64,000 bases of DNA from positions 1,736,001 to 1,800,000 of the forward strand of contig NZ_CP082161.1 in assembly GCF_023101665.1 (NCBI RefSeq). The letters are read 5' to 3'. The translations under genes were made by a program, and so were the position numbers. Below the pieces are notes generated by a model that saw only the letters and a list, made by a program, of their open reading frames with translations, was not told the DNA's origin and searched no databases. Source of the stretch: Bradyrhizobium sp. 195 (GTDB taxonomy: Bacteria; Pseudomonadota; Alphaproteobacteria; Rhizobiales; Xanthobacteraceae). This document shows, piece by piece, positions 39,359-48,700 of the stretch (within the stretch, counting starts at the first letter, position 1; the number at the start of each line of letters is the position of its first letter).

Positions 39359-40186
39359 TCAACCGAGGTCCGCCAGTGCTTGGACTTCTCCCGGAAGGCT
39401 CTGCCGGGGCGGAGGCGGTTCACGACGACAACAGTCTGCCAGGAATGCGGCGAAGGGACCGACATCACCTTGTACGCTCGCGCTCTCGAGTGCCCGCATG
39501 TATTCGTCGCGTCTGCCGACGGGAATGATTGTCCAAGGCAGTCCTCCCGATGCCATCATGACATTCATGAGGAAGCGGCCCGTTCGGCCGTTGCCGTCTG
39601 GAAGAGGGTGTATGAAGGTGAATATGAAGTGTCCGAGCACAGCTCTCACGCGCGGATCCTTCTCCTCCTTCAGGCAATCAAGAAAAGCCTCCATGGCGTC
39701 AGGTACCGAGTCCCAAGCGACCGGTGTGTGTCCCGAGTTCCTGATGAAAACGAAGTGAGTTCGATAACCGGCGAGGTTTTTGGGCTTGATGATGCCGGCT
39801 TGAACTGAGGGCTGAAAGAGGGCCCGGTACCAGTCGAGGTGCTCCCGATCGGCGATCTCGGCGGCGTCCTCGCCGTTGAGCACGCGGGCCACCGCGCCAC
39901 GGACCATTTGGAACGCATCCCAGTAGCCCTTCGCGGCCATTGCATCCGTTTGTTTGCGATCTCCATCGCTGCCGTTGGGATCCCATTTCCCGGTCTTCAC
40001 CTTCTCGATCAGTTCCTCCGTGACCGAGTAGCCTTCGATAGAAAGCGAGTGGTACGCGTCCGAGGTGTACCGTTCGTCGATCGCGGCCAGATATCCGTCA
40101 TGATCGTTGATACGCCGCGGCTCAAGCTTGAAATTTGCTAACACCTTTTCGCGTATCTCCGCCCACATGAGACGGATTCGCGTCAT
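39359..40186 (-). CDS. Fic-domain protein (AMP-transferase family)
   Basis: This 275-aa Fic protein contains the catalytic loop HPLPDGNGRTGR (H193 is the general base), fitting HxFx(D/E)GNGRxxR except that F is replaced by L. An N-terminal inhibitory helix motif SLSIEG (47-52) fits [S/T]xxxE[G/N] and would normally clamp the ATP site. Fic enzymes transfer AMP or other phosphate groups to hydroxyl side chains of target proteins. The ORF starts at an ATG overlapping the stop of the upstream frame (ATGA). Related proteins appear to be a single longer chain in which both halves are joined, so this may be the C-terminal half of a split gene. The last 25 residues look atypical, suggesting a late frameshift. 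Confidence 0.78.
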   Translation of the reverse strand: MTRIRLMWAEIREKVLANFKLEPRRINDHDGYLAAIDERYTSDAYHSLSIEGYSVTEELIEKVKTGKWDPNGSDGDRKQTDAMAAKGYWDAFQMVRGAVARVLNGEDAAEIADREHLDWYRALFQPSVQAGIIKPKNLAGYRTHFVFIRNSGHTPVAWDSVPDAMEAFLDCLKEEKDPRVRAVLGHFIFTFIHPLPDGNGRTGRFLMNVMMASGGLPWTIIPVGRRDEYMRALESASVQGDVGPFAAFLADCCRREPPPPRQSLPGEVQALADLG

Positions 40187-40938
40187 GATTGGTACGTGGC
40201 CCGGCTTGGAAGCTGCATCGGTACCGGCGCCTTGAATGGATCGGCATCTTCCCTGACATCGTGCCCGCCCGCCGTCATCGCGGTGACGATATCGTCGGCG
40301 GCCCGCGTGTTACCCAGCAGTCGGTACGCCCCGGCGATGCGCCCCGCCGCGGCCGCATGTCCGCCTTCCAGGAGGACTTTTAGGATTGCGCTGGCATTCC
40401 TCTGCGAACCGAGCAGGGCGATGACGTCGTTCTTCTGCGTCTGCCAGAAAGCTGGCGCGGCAGCGCGGATCGCCTCCGGCGCCGGAAAGGTCTGGACCCC
40501 GGCGGTCTTGACCGGGGTCACCAGCAGTTTGGTCGCCTTGTACAGATACAGGGAGGTGCCATGGAGGAGGGGCTGGGTTTGGTTATTGGCGGTCGGTGCC
40601 GCGATCACGACCTGCTTCGGAACGTTGAGATTTTCTGCAAGTAGCGGGATTGAGCTTTCTGCCGAGAGGACCCAGTCACTCTTGAAGCGCTCGTTGCAGT
40701 AGGCGCGGCAAAACTCCCAGAACGACGCGTACCACGACGTGCTGTCGCCCGATCGCTCCTCGGGCCGCGTCATCAGCATCCATCCTTTGATGATCTCCTT
40801 CAGGAACCCGGCCTTCACCAGCCGTTCGCGGTGGGTGCGCGAAAGTTCGTCGCTCCGGAAGATTCGTCGCTTTCCGCCGTTGCTGAGGGTCTTCAGCTCA
40901 GTGAGGGACTGGGCGAGTTTTTCGTGGAGGGAGGGCGA
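40183..40938 (-). pseudogene. N-terminal half of a Fic-family gene, detached
   Basis: This frame carries KLAQSLTELKTLSNGGKRRI, then ELSRTHRERLVKAG and FLKEIIKGWMLMTRPEE, which recall the winged-helix DNA-binding segment of AbiEi-like regulators. A long middle part with LLAENLNVPKQVVIAAPT and LLGSQRNASAILKVLLEGG follows, and it stops at 40183 exactly where the Fic ORF begins. No ATG precedes the conserved N-terminus (a stop lies just upstream near 40938; the longest frame begins with GTG at 40818). I read this as the front half of one Fic gene, broken by start loss and an indel at the junction. A two-gene, translationally coupled arrangement is the alternative. Confidence 0.65.
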
Positions 40939-41224
40939 TCAATAGTATTATGCTGAGCGTTCTCAATAAAATTCAGTTGCGTAATTACAATAAATTATTG
41001 CAACGGCGCATTTAGGCCGAGAAGCCGAGCTGGACCTGGCTAGAGCGCCTTCCGGTGGAAGGCCGACGTTAAGGTGCTTGTCTGGCTGAGAATGTGGCCG
41101 CCGATCGGCAAGGAATCCGGTTATGCCTACGCTTACCGAGCCCTCCTGAACAACATCGAGGCCCATCGGGCCGGATCCTGACGGGCGCGCCGGCGTTCCG
41201 AGCCAGGCGCCATGGCCAGGGCGT

Positions 41225-41802
41225 TGCGGCGGGCCCGCGCAATTGACCCTTCTCCTCAAGGATCCAAAATCGAGCTGCGTCATCGAAGGCGAGAAGCCGC
41301 CGCAGGATCTTATCCAGCGGTGGGATAGGGTCATCGGCGAAGCAGGATGGACGCCGCTCGATGAGACGGTGTTCTTGCGTCTGCACCGCATTGTCATCGG
41401 TGGGATGCGCGCTGATATGGTCCGGAATGGGTCTCTGTGTCTCGTGGTCATGCTCACCGACGAAACCGCCTTCCTTCCGAAAGCCGAGCTTCACGAAATG
41501 CTCATCAGCGAAGATATCGCCTCCCTCGTCCACGGATTGATCGCGTTCGACCAGGCCTCGTCAATTGAGCTTGCCCCCGTCGTGGCTGCCGCCGTGCTGC
41601 CTTCGGGTTCGTCTACATCCATCCACTCGAGGACGGCAATGGCCGCACCAGGCACGACGGATTCAATCCGCCGGCATCCACTTTCCGGTTTCAGTCGCCA
41701 TCCTAAGACAAAATCGCCGAATACAAGGACGTATTAGAAAGCTATTCGAGTAGATTGCTTCCATGCGTCCAATGGCAGCCTACTCCACAGGGCAACGTCA
41801 AG
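41225..41802 (+). pseudogene. second Fic-family gene, frameshifted
   Basis: LLLKDPKSSCVIEGEKPP holds the inhibitory-helix motif (SxxIEG type), and LIAFDQASSIELAPVVAAAV leads into the Fic core. The catalytic loop is found in another frame as FVYIHPLEDGNGRTRHDG, followed by DKIAEYKDVLESYSSRLL and WQPTPQGNVK, where the sequence switches abruptly to IS6 transposase at about 41803. At least two frameshifts are present, so it is inactive. This family is distinct from the Fic gene at 39.4-40.2 kb. Confidence 0.75.
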
Positions 41803-41975
41803 CACAGGGGCTTCAACAACAGGGCCGAGAATTCCCATGTGCCGCTGCGAAAGCGGGAGCGGGCGATGCAGGGCTTCCGTTCGCCGGGGAAAGCCTGCAG
41901 CGCTTCGTCTCGATATTCTCAACCTTCCGTAATCTCTTCGTCCCAGCCAGCTCAAGACGCTCCTCAGATAAGATG
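41803..41975 (+). mobile_element. IS6-family transposase C-terminal relic (left of effector)
   Basis: FNNRAENSHVPLRKRERAMQ is the conserved C-terminal catalytic-E region of IS6-type transposases; after a frameshift LQRFVSIFSTFRNLFVPAS continues the match. About 55 codons remain, joined directly to the broken Fic gene. A longer relic in the same orientation lies at 51.8-52.2 kb on the other side of the giant effector gene. Confidence 0.82.
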
Positions 41976-42101
41976 ACAGCGCCCGATCGCAGGCCCAGGC
42001 GGCCTGACCTGCGGCCTTCGCCGGCCGGTGTAGGCCGCAGCCCGATTCATTAACGCTTGAGCCAGGTCTCGGATTTTCTTTATCGGTCCGGGAGAACGCC
42101 T

Positions 42102-42131
42102 TCGTCAGCCAATCGTCAGCCAGGCGGTCTA
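42102..42131 (+). promoter_or_regulatory. possible degenerate tts box
   Basis: TCGTCAGC at 42102-42109 followed by TCG at 42113-42115 and AGC at 42118-42120 matches the first half and part of the second half of the TtsI-binding tts box consensus (about 14 of 22 defined positions by eye). It is 61 bp upstream of the 76-aa leader-like ORF and about 570 bp upstream of the SKWP effector. Weak match; context raises its likelihood. Confidence 0.4.
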
Positions 42132-42191
42132 TCTAGGCCTGCCGCGCCTCATCAGCCTGAACCCAATGCAAACGCAGGAGTGCGAATCATC

Positions 42192-42422
42192 ATGTATGGT
42201 CGAATTGGTGCCTCGTTCGATGTCCACTACAGTGGCGAAGCTGACGAAGCGAATCAGTCGGGAGCCACCGGGCAAACGGATGTAGGAAGCCAAAGATTCG
42301 CGAACATGTTTGCCCGGATGCATTTAGCCGGAGTGGTTCTACCGGCAATTCATCTTCGCGTAGGTGGACGAAGAACGGTCCCGGTGAATGGCAGCGCGCA
42401 ATCAAACTTCCACTCTGCCTGA
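42192..42422 (+). CDS. short ORF resembling a type III effector N-terminus
   Basis: A 76-aa ORF beginning MYGRIGASFDVHYSGEA, a Ser/Gly-rich leader like the N-termini of several rhizobial type III secreted proteins (several begin MYxRI). It has AGGAG 11 nt upstream and a possible tts box further upstream. After about 40 codons the sequence turns basic and stops. It may be a truncated effector, a leader peptide for the large downstream gene, or a chimera left by rearrangement. Function unknown. Confidence 0.45.
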   Translation: MYGRIGASFDVHYSGEADEANQSGATGQTDVGSQRFANMFARMHLAGVVLPAIHLRVGGRRTVPVNGSAQSNFHSA

Positions 42423-42700
42423 AAAACTGAGGATAGCGAGTGCGGCGTGATGCGATCGCGTGCCAGTCTCGGCCGATCTTGGGCTGCTGGCGTGTACTTT
42501 GGCCAGGATGTAGGCCACGCCGTCTTAGGTCCCGGCTGACCATGACGGTTGACGAAAACATGCCGCAGGTTCCTCAGACCTCATGCCATGCGCCATCTGG
42601 GCGATTGCACTTATGGGCCAAAGCCTTGATACACCATGGCTGAGCGACATCAGCCCGCAACATCATAAGCAGCGATTCTCGCCTTTATCAGAGATGGAAT

Positions 42701-45700
42701 ATGACGGGCATTGGCCGATCTGGCAGATCGCGCATTGGGGATGCTGGAGCCGGATCGAGCAGTTCACGCTCGCACTCAAGTCTAGCTCCTGGGGAAGGCA
42801 GTCAATCGTTCGATTCCGTCGTGGAGCGGATGCGCTCTGGGCCCCAAGATAGAGGGACGCCCTCCGCTAGCATGGCGCGCGGTGCCGACGATGCCCTTGG
42901 CGACAGGTCTTCCGGTCCCTCCGTTGGCCCAGATCGAATCCAAGGCGCTGCGCCACGTGCAGTCACTGCGCGGCGGCGCGGCTTTCCCTCAGTGTCGGAG
43001 GGTGGAGACACGACGCCGGTCGCCAGCCAGCCGCCAACTTCGGGTGTGGTAGTCTCCATTTCCTCATCAGAGGAAGAAATCAACGCAACCAAGCGACACA
43101 TGGATTGCCTGCTTGAGGAACTTGACGCTTGCCGTAATGCGGCCATGCACGCCCAGAACCCGGAGGAGGCGCAAGAGCTGACCGATCGGTTCGTCAAAGC
43201 AGGCTCAGCAGTTCTGGACTACTACGCGAGCCTGCGCCCGGCCGTGGCGCGGAGCATTCTGTCCGACGCTGAGGCCCGTGGATACCGCTATGCCGTGCTC
43301 GATGCGGCCCACCAATGCAACGCACTGGCCTCATCGACTATCGCCGCCTTGGAAGAGCGCAGAAAGAATTCGGCAGACCTGTTCCAGCGGATTTTCGAAT
43401 CTAACGCTACCCCCGACCAGCTGAGCCGAGTGGCTTCCAGTGTGGCGAAGGAGCATGTGGCTTGCATGGAGTGGTGGGGAAAGAAGCTGTTGCGCTCGGA
43501 ACGGATGGTGTCCGTCTGCGAGGCCACCGCCAACTTGCCAAGCATGACGCCCGAGATGCGGAAGCCCGAAGAGGCCGCACTACGCCTGAATACCGGCTTG
43601 GTACTTCATGCGGGGTACAAGTGTCTGCAATCGCGGATTGCGCTCGCGCGACTTATGATTGAGTCTCAGGCGAGCACGTTTGAACCAGCCGTGAGGGACG
43701 CCCTCATGGGTGAGAACGGGGGGGTGCGTCTGCTCGGGACCTTTGTCGAGGATGTTTTTCCGGCATTCCTCTCGACGGAGGAAGCCGTTCTGCACAAGGA
43801 CGGAGCGGCACTCGACGCAGAGCACTGCACCGTTCTGGAAGGAGTCATGGAACGGCTTTCGGAATTTGCGTTGGCGTTGCACGACGACATCCTTGCCAAG
43901 CTAAGCGATAACCGAACAGGTGCCAGCCTTCCATTGGAACTGTTGGGCCAGATCGTGGACGACGCACGGATCACTGCGCACGAGGTCATGCACTTCCTGG
44001 CACTGCAGCTGAAAACGTCAGCCATCATTGCACCGCCGGCCGACGCTGGCGCTACGATATCGGCCGACACTGCCGGCAAGGCTGCAGTGGCGAAAGGCAC
44101 TCTGGCACTGCAGCCGAAGACGCCAGCCGCTGGCGCTGCGATACCGGCCGACACTGCCGGCAAGGCAGCGGTGGCCAAAGGCACCGCAGCGCGCAGGGAG
44201 GAGAAAGGCAACCGCAAGCCGGCTGCTGACGCCGCGAGTTCGGCCGGGCGGCCCGAGCCGCAAGTCGCCGCGGGCGACAGCGACACGGCGCCAGCGGACA
44301 AGGTTCTCGTGCGCTCGGATCTAGGTACGAAGAAGCTTGTGAGCGCCAAGGAGGCGCATGCAAGTGCGTCGTCGGCGGCGGCACACTCGGCGGTCTGGCA
44401 GGCCCCGGCGTCGACGGAGGCGTTGGCGCCACTGGTCAAGCGGTTGGACGAACTTTTGCAGTTCGATCTGGCTGGTCAGCAAAGGACCGTCTCGCAAGCG
44501 CGCCAGATGAAGCCCGAGGACGCCGATCACGTAGTGGGCATCGTGGTCGAGCGCCTGCAGACGCAGGCCGCCGAGATGCAGGCCTGTCTGGAGGCGCTGG
44601 AAGAGCCTCGTCGACGCGGCCTGCTCACGCTTGCGCATGTGCACGAAGTGCACGAGAAAACAGTCCGGCTCAAGATGATGTTGTCCGAGGCGCAGGGACT
44701 TGCGAAGGCGGCGAACTCGGAATCAAGTCTTGCCCCTGGGGAAGGCAGCCAATCGTTCGATTCCGTCCTGGAGCGGATGCACTCTGGGCCTCAAGATAGA
44801 AGGACGTCCTTCGCTCGCATAGCGCGCGGTGCCGATGATGCCCTTGGCGACAGATCTTCCGGACCCTCCGTTGGCGCACATCGGATCCTGGGCGCTGCGC
44901 CACTTGAAGCCACTGCGCGACGGTGCGGTTTTCCCCCAGTGCCGGAGGGTGGAGCGCCAGGTCGAGAAGAAACCTCTTTAGGTTCTGATGACAAACCCTG
45001 GCTCGGCAATCAAGCATCCAGAAGCTCGCAACCAGACACGGTGCCACCCCATAGGCAAACGGAGTCCGACCCGGGTGCAGGACCGGGAAGGCGGCGTTTC
45101 GTCCATGTAGCCGAACAGAGCTTCAAGCGTGGATACTCGGAAAACCTACTTAATAACGCTTTACATGACATTTCTTTCGCTGGCGACATCACTAAATTCT
45201 CATGTGCTGTGGTGGAGTATGACAGGAAGCTGCAGGGTCGAGCGGACCACGCAACATTCCTGCAAAAGGCCGCTTCCGAGTTCAAACGCGAATTTGTCCC
45301 AAGATGGGAACAAGATATCCGCGCCCGGAATACATGGGGGTACGCCACCTCATGCAACACGATGAGCCGGGAGGCTGGAGGTCAGGCAGGCGTGGAAGCT
45401 TGCAGGGCCATGGCAGCTCAGGTGTCGAGCCTCGGCAATGCGCTAAACGACGTCGAAAGCAAAACGCTTTCCCTATTCGTATTGTCGTTCAGTCGATATC
45501 CCCGGGTGGCGGAATGTCGCAATGGAATGATCCGAATCGCCAGGTTTTTTCGTGAGCAACGCGGAGCGCTTTCGGAGCTCAACGCTCACAGTCTCGCCCT
45601 GCTGATCAACGGCTTCAGCAAGTGGCCGGAACAGGAGAACTCTCGTGAGGCCACAATAGCAGTTGCCGCTGAGATTCGCCGCCGCGCTCCCGGGCTCTCT

Positions 45701-48700
45701 GATTTTGGTCCGCAGAGCCTGGCTATCGTGGTGAACGGTTTGAGCAAGTGGCCGGAAGAGGCGGAGTGTCGCGGTGCTATAAGGGCAATCGCCAGCGAGG
45801 TCCGTCACCGCGCGGGCCGCCGCGATGTCTGGCTCTCTGACTTTGGTCCGCAGAACCTGGCTACCGTGGTGAACGGTTTGAGCAAGTGGCCGGAAGAGGC
45901 GGAGTGTCGCGGTGCGATGAGGGCAATCGCCGTCGAGGTCCGTCGCCGCGCGGGTCGCCGCGATGTCTGCCTCGCTGATTTTGATCCACAGGCGTTGGCG
46001 AACCTGGTGAACGGCTTCAGCAAGTGGCCGCAGGACTGCCGAGGCGCTATAGTTCAAATCGCCGTCGAGGTGCGTTACCGCGCGGGCCGCCGCGATGTCG
46101 GGCTCTCTGATTTTGATCCACAGGCGTTGGCGAACTTGGTAAACGGCTTCAGCAAGTGGCCGCAGGACTGCCGAGACGCTATAGTTCAAATCGCCGACGA
46201 GGTCCATCACCGCGGCGACCGGCTCTCCAATTTTACTCCCCAGCACTTGTCGAACCTCGTGAACGGCTTCAGCAGGTGGCCCGAGGGGGCGAAGTGCAAC
46301 GACGCTATACTTGCAATCGCCGACGAGGTTCGTCGCCGCGCTGGCCGAGCGGACCGGCTCTCCAGTTTTACTCCCCAGCACTTGTCGAGCTTGGTGAACG
46401 GCTTCAGCAGGTGGCCGGAAAGGACGGACTGCCGCAGCGCTATAGTTGAAATAGCCGACGAGGTCCGTCGCCGCGCCGACCGGCTGTCTGGGTTTGATCC
46501 GCAGGGTCTGGCGAACCTGGTGAACGGTTTCAGCAAGTGGCCTGACGAGACGGGCTGTGGCGACGCCACGCTGGCGATCGCCGGTGAGGTCTGTCGCCGC
46601 GCCGACCGGCTTTCTGGGTTTGATCCGCAGGGTCTGGCGAACCTGGTGAACGGTTTCAGCAAGTGGCCTGACGAGACGGGCTGTGGCGACGTCATGCTGG
46701 CGATCGCCGATGAGGTCCGTCGCCGCGCCGACCGGCTTTCTGGGTTTGATCCGCAGGGTCTGGCGAACCTGGTGAACGGTTTCAGCAAGTGGCCACAAGA
46801 GGAGAACTCACGTCACGCCATCGCTGTGATCGCCGGTGAGGTGCTTCGCCGCGCCGACCGGCTCTCCGATTTTACCTCTCAGCACCTAGCGAATCTGGTG
46901 AACGGCTTTAGCAAGTGCCCACAAGAGGAGAACTCACGTCACGCCACCGTTGTAATCGCCGATGAGGTCCTTCGCGCCGACCGGCTGTCTGATTTCACTC
47001 CGCAGGGTCTAGCGAACCTGGTGAACGGTTTCAGCAAGTGGCTGCAAGAGGAGGACACTCGCCAAGCCACAGCCGCGATTGCCAACGAGGTCTCTCGCCG
47101 TGACAACCGGCTCTTTGAGTTTACTCCGCGGGAACTGGCGATCCTGGTGAACGGCTTTAGCAAGTGGCCGGAAGAGGCGGTGTGCCATGGGGCGATAATC
47201 GACATAGCGGGCAAACTCGGCTCGAGAGACCTCCGATTCGGAGCGTTCACCACAACTCAGCTCAGCATGATAGCCAATGCTCTGGGGCGAGGTGTCACGA
47301 GGGGAGAGGGCACTGGAGAGATCATAGAGACCGCTCTGCTGAAGAATCGGCTGCACGATCTGGCCCACTACCTTCACTATGCCAGTGATCGCCTGGAGCA
47401 GGCCCAGGTTCTGAACATCGCCATGATTTTCAAAGCGCTGGCTAAGGCTCAATTGTTTGACGATCTCGGTTTGCTCGCACGCACGGGGTTAGACCGGCTG
47501 ACGGAACTGCATCGTGCCCCTGGTTTTGCCGCTGAGAACGACCTCGAAATCATGGGTACCCTCTGCATCGCTCTGCTGCCGCTGGCGCGCAGCCCGCACC
47601 TGCGCTGGCACCGGAGGCGGGCCTTAAACTTGCTGAACGACATTCAACCGATCGTCGAGCACAAGATCGAGGGGCATCTCAAAGCAAGCGATGCCGAGCG
47701 AGCCCGAGGGCCGTACTCGAGCCGTGGCCCCGCCTTGTCGATTTATCAAACGCTCAAGGCCCGTGCGGTTTTGGCGGCATTGTTCCGCCGGCCCTATGTC
47801 GAAGGCAAGAAGTCCGATTTGCGGGTGAGGCAGGAAGAGCTGCAGCGCAAGACTAAGGAGATTTTGGACAAAACGGGCGGCCTCGTCGAAGGCGATCTTT
47901 CCAACATGAGCTGGAACCTGATGGCGGAGATCGCGGCGGAGAGTCCGGTCGATGCGCTGGACACGTTCTTGGCGCAGAATGCGGCGACGGTCCAGGCCCA
48001 ACATCCAGCGTCCGTGTTCGACGTCCATCAAGTGTTGCGAACCATGGCCCACGAGCCCAGACCTCCGCAGGGCGACGCGGGACTTATGCAGTTGTCAGTG
48101 GTGGACATGCAGGGCCGGCCAGTGGCCACGGAGCCCGAGACACGCTATTCGATTTTTCATCGCCTGACCTCGGGGGTTTTGCCCGTCGTCGCGGTCCAGC
48201 TGCCAGGAAAGCCGAGCGCGTTCATGCTGGCGCGTACGGTCACCGTCGAGGGTGTGCCATACCGCATGGACCTGTTCGGCGGAAGCAAGTTAAAGCCGCC
48301 CAAAAAGCCCGTGTCGCAGATCGCCGCCCGCCTTCCAGGTGGGGCGAGGGCAGAGTCTTCCGGGGGAAAGCTGCTGGCGATTCCGTATGCCGAAACGGCG
48401 CCGGGCACAGCGTTCGAGCAGCTGTCGCGTGCCTGGGCCCCTTTCAAAGAGGCATACTATTACACTCAGCGCAGGGGTTTTGCCGCGCCGCCGGCAATCA
48501 AGGACCTAGGTCCTCGGGACTACGCGCTGGAGGGCGCCTTCAAACTGTCGCTGCTGCCGGACCGTCCTGCCGGCGAGGAGCATCCCTTCAAGCTGGCTGG
48601 GCCAGAAGGCCCGATCGCCTTGCGGCCGCATGATGGTTGCGGTTTCATCAAGGCCTCGCTGGCCAACCGTATGCCAGCTGTAAATCGCGCCCGCCGACAG

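Noticed and set aside
45473..46798. 441-codon antisense frame over the SKWP repeats
   Set aside because: Its regularity is the reflection of the sense repeats; it has no start context of its own and the sense frame is clearly the conserved protein.
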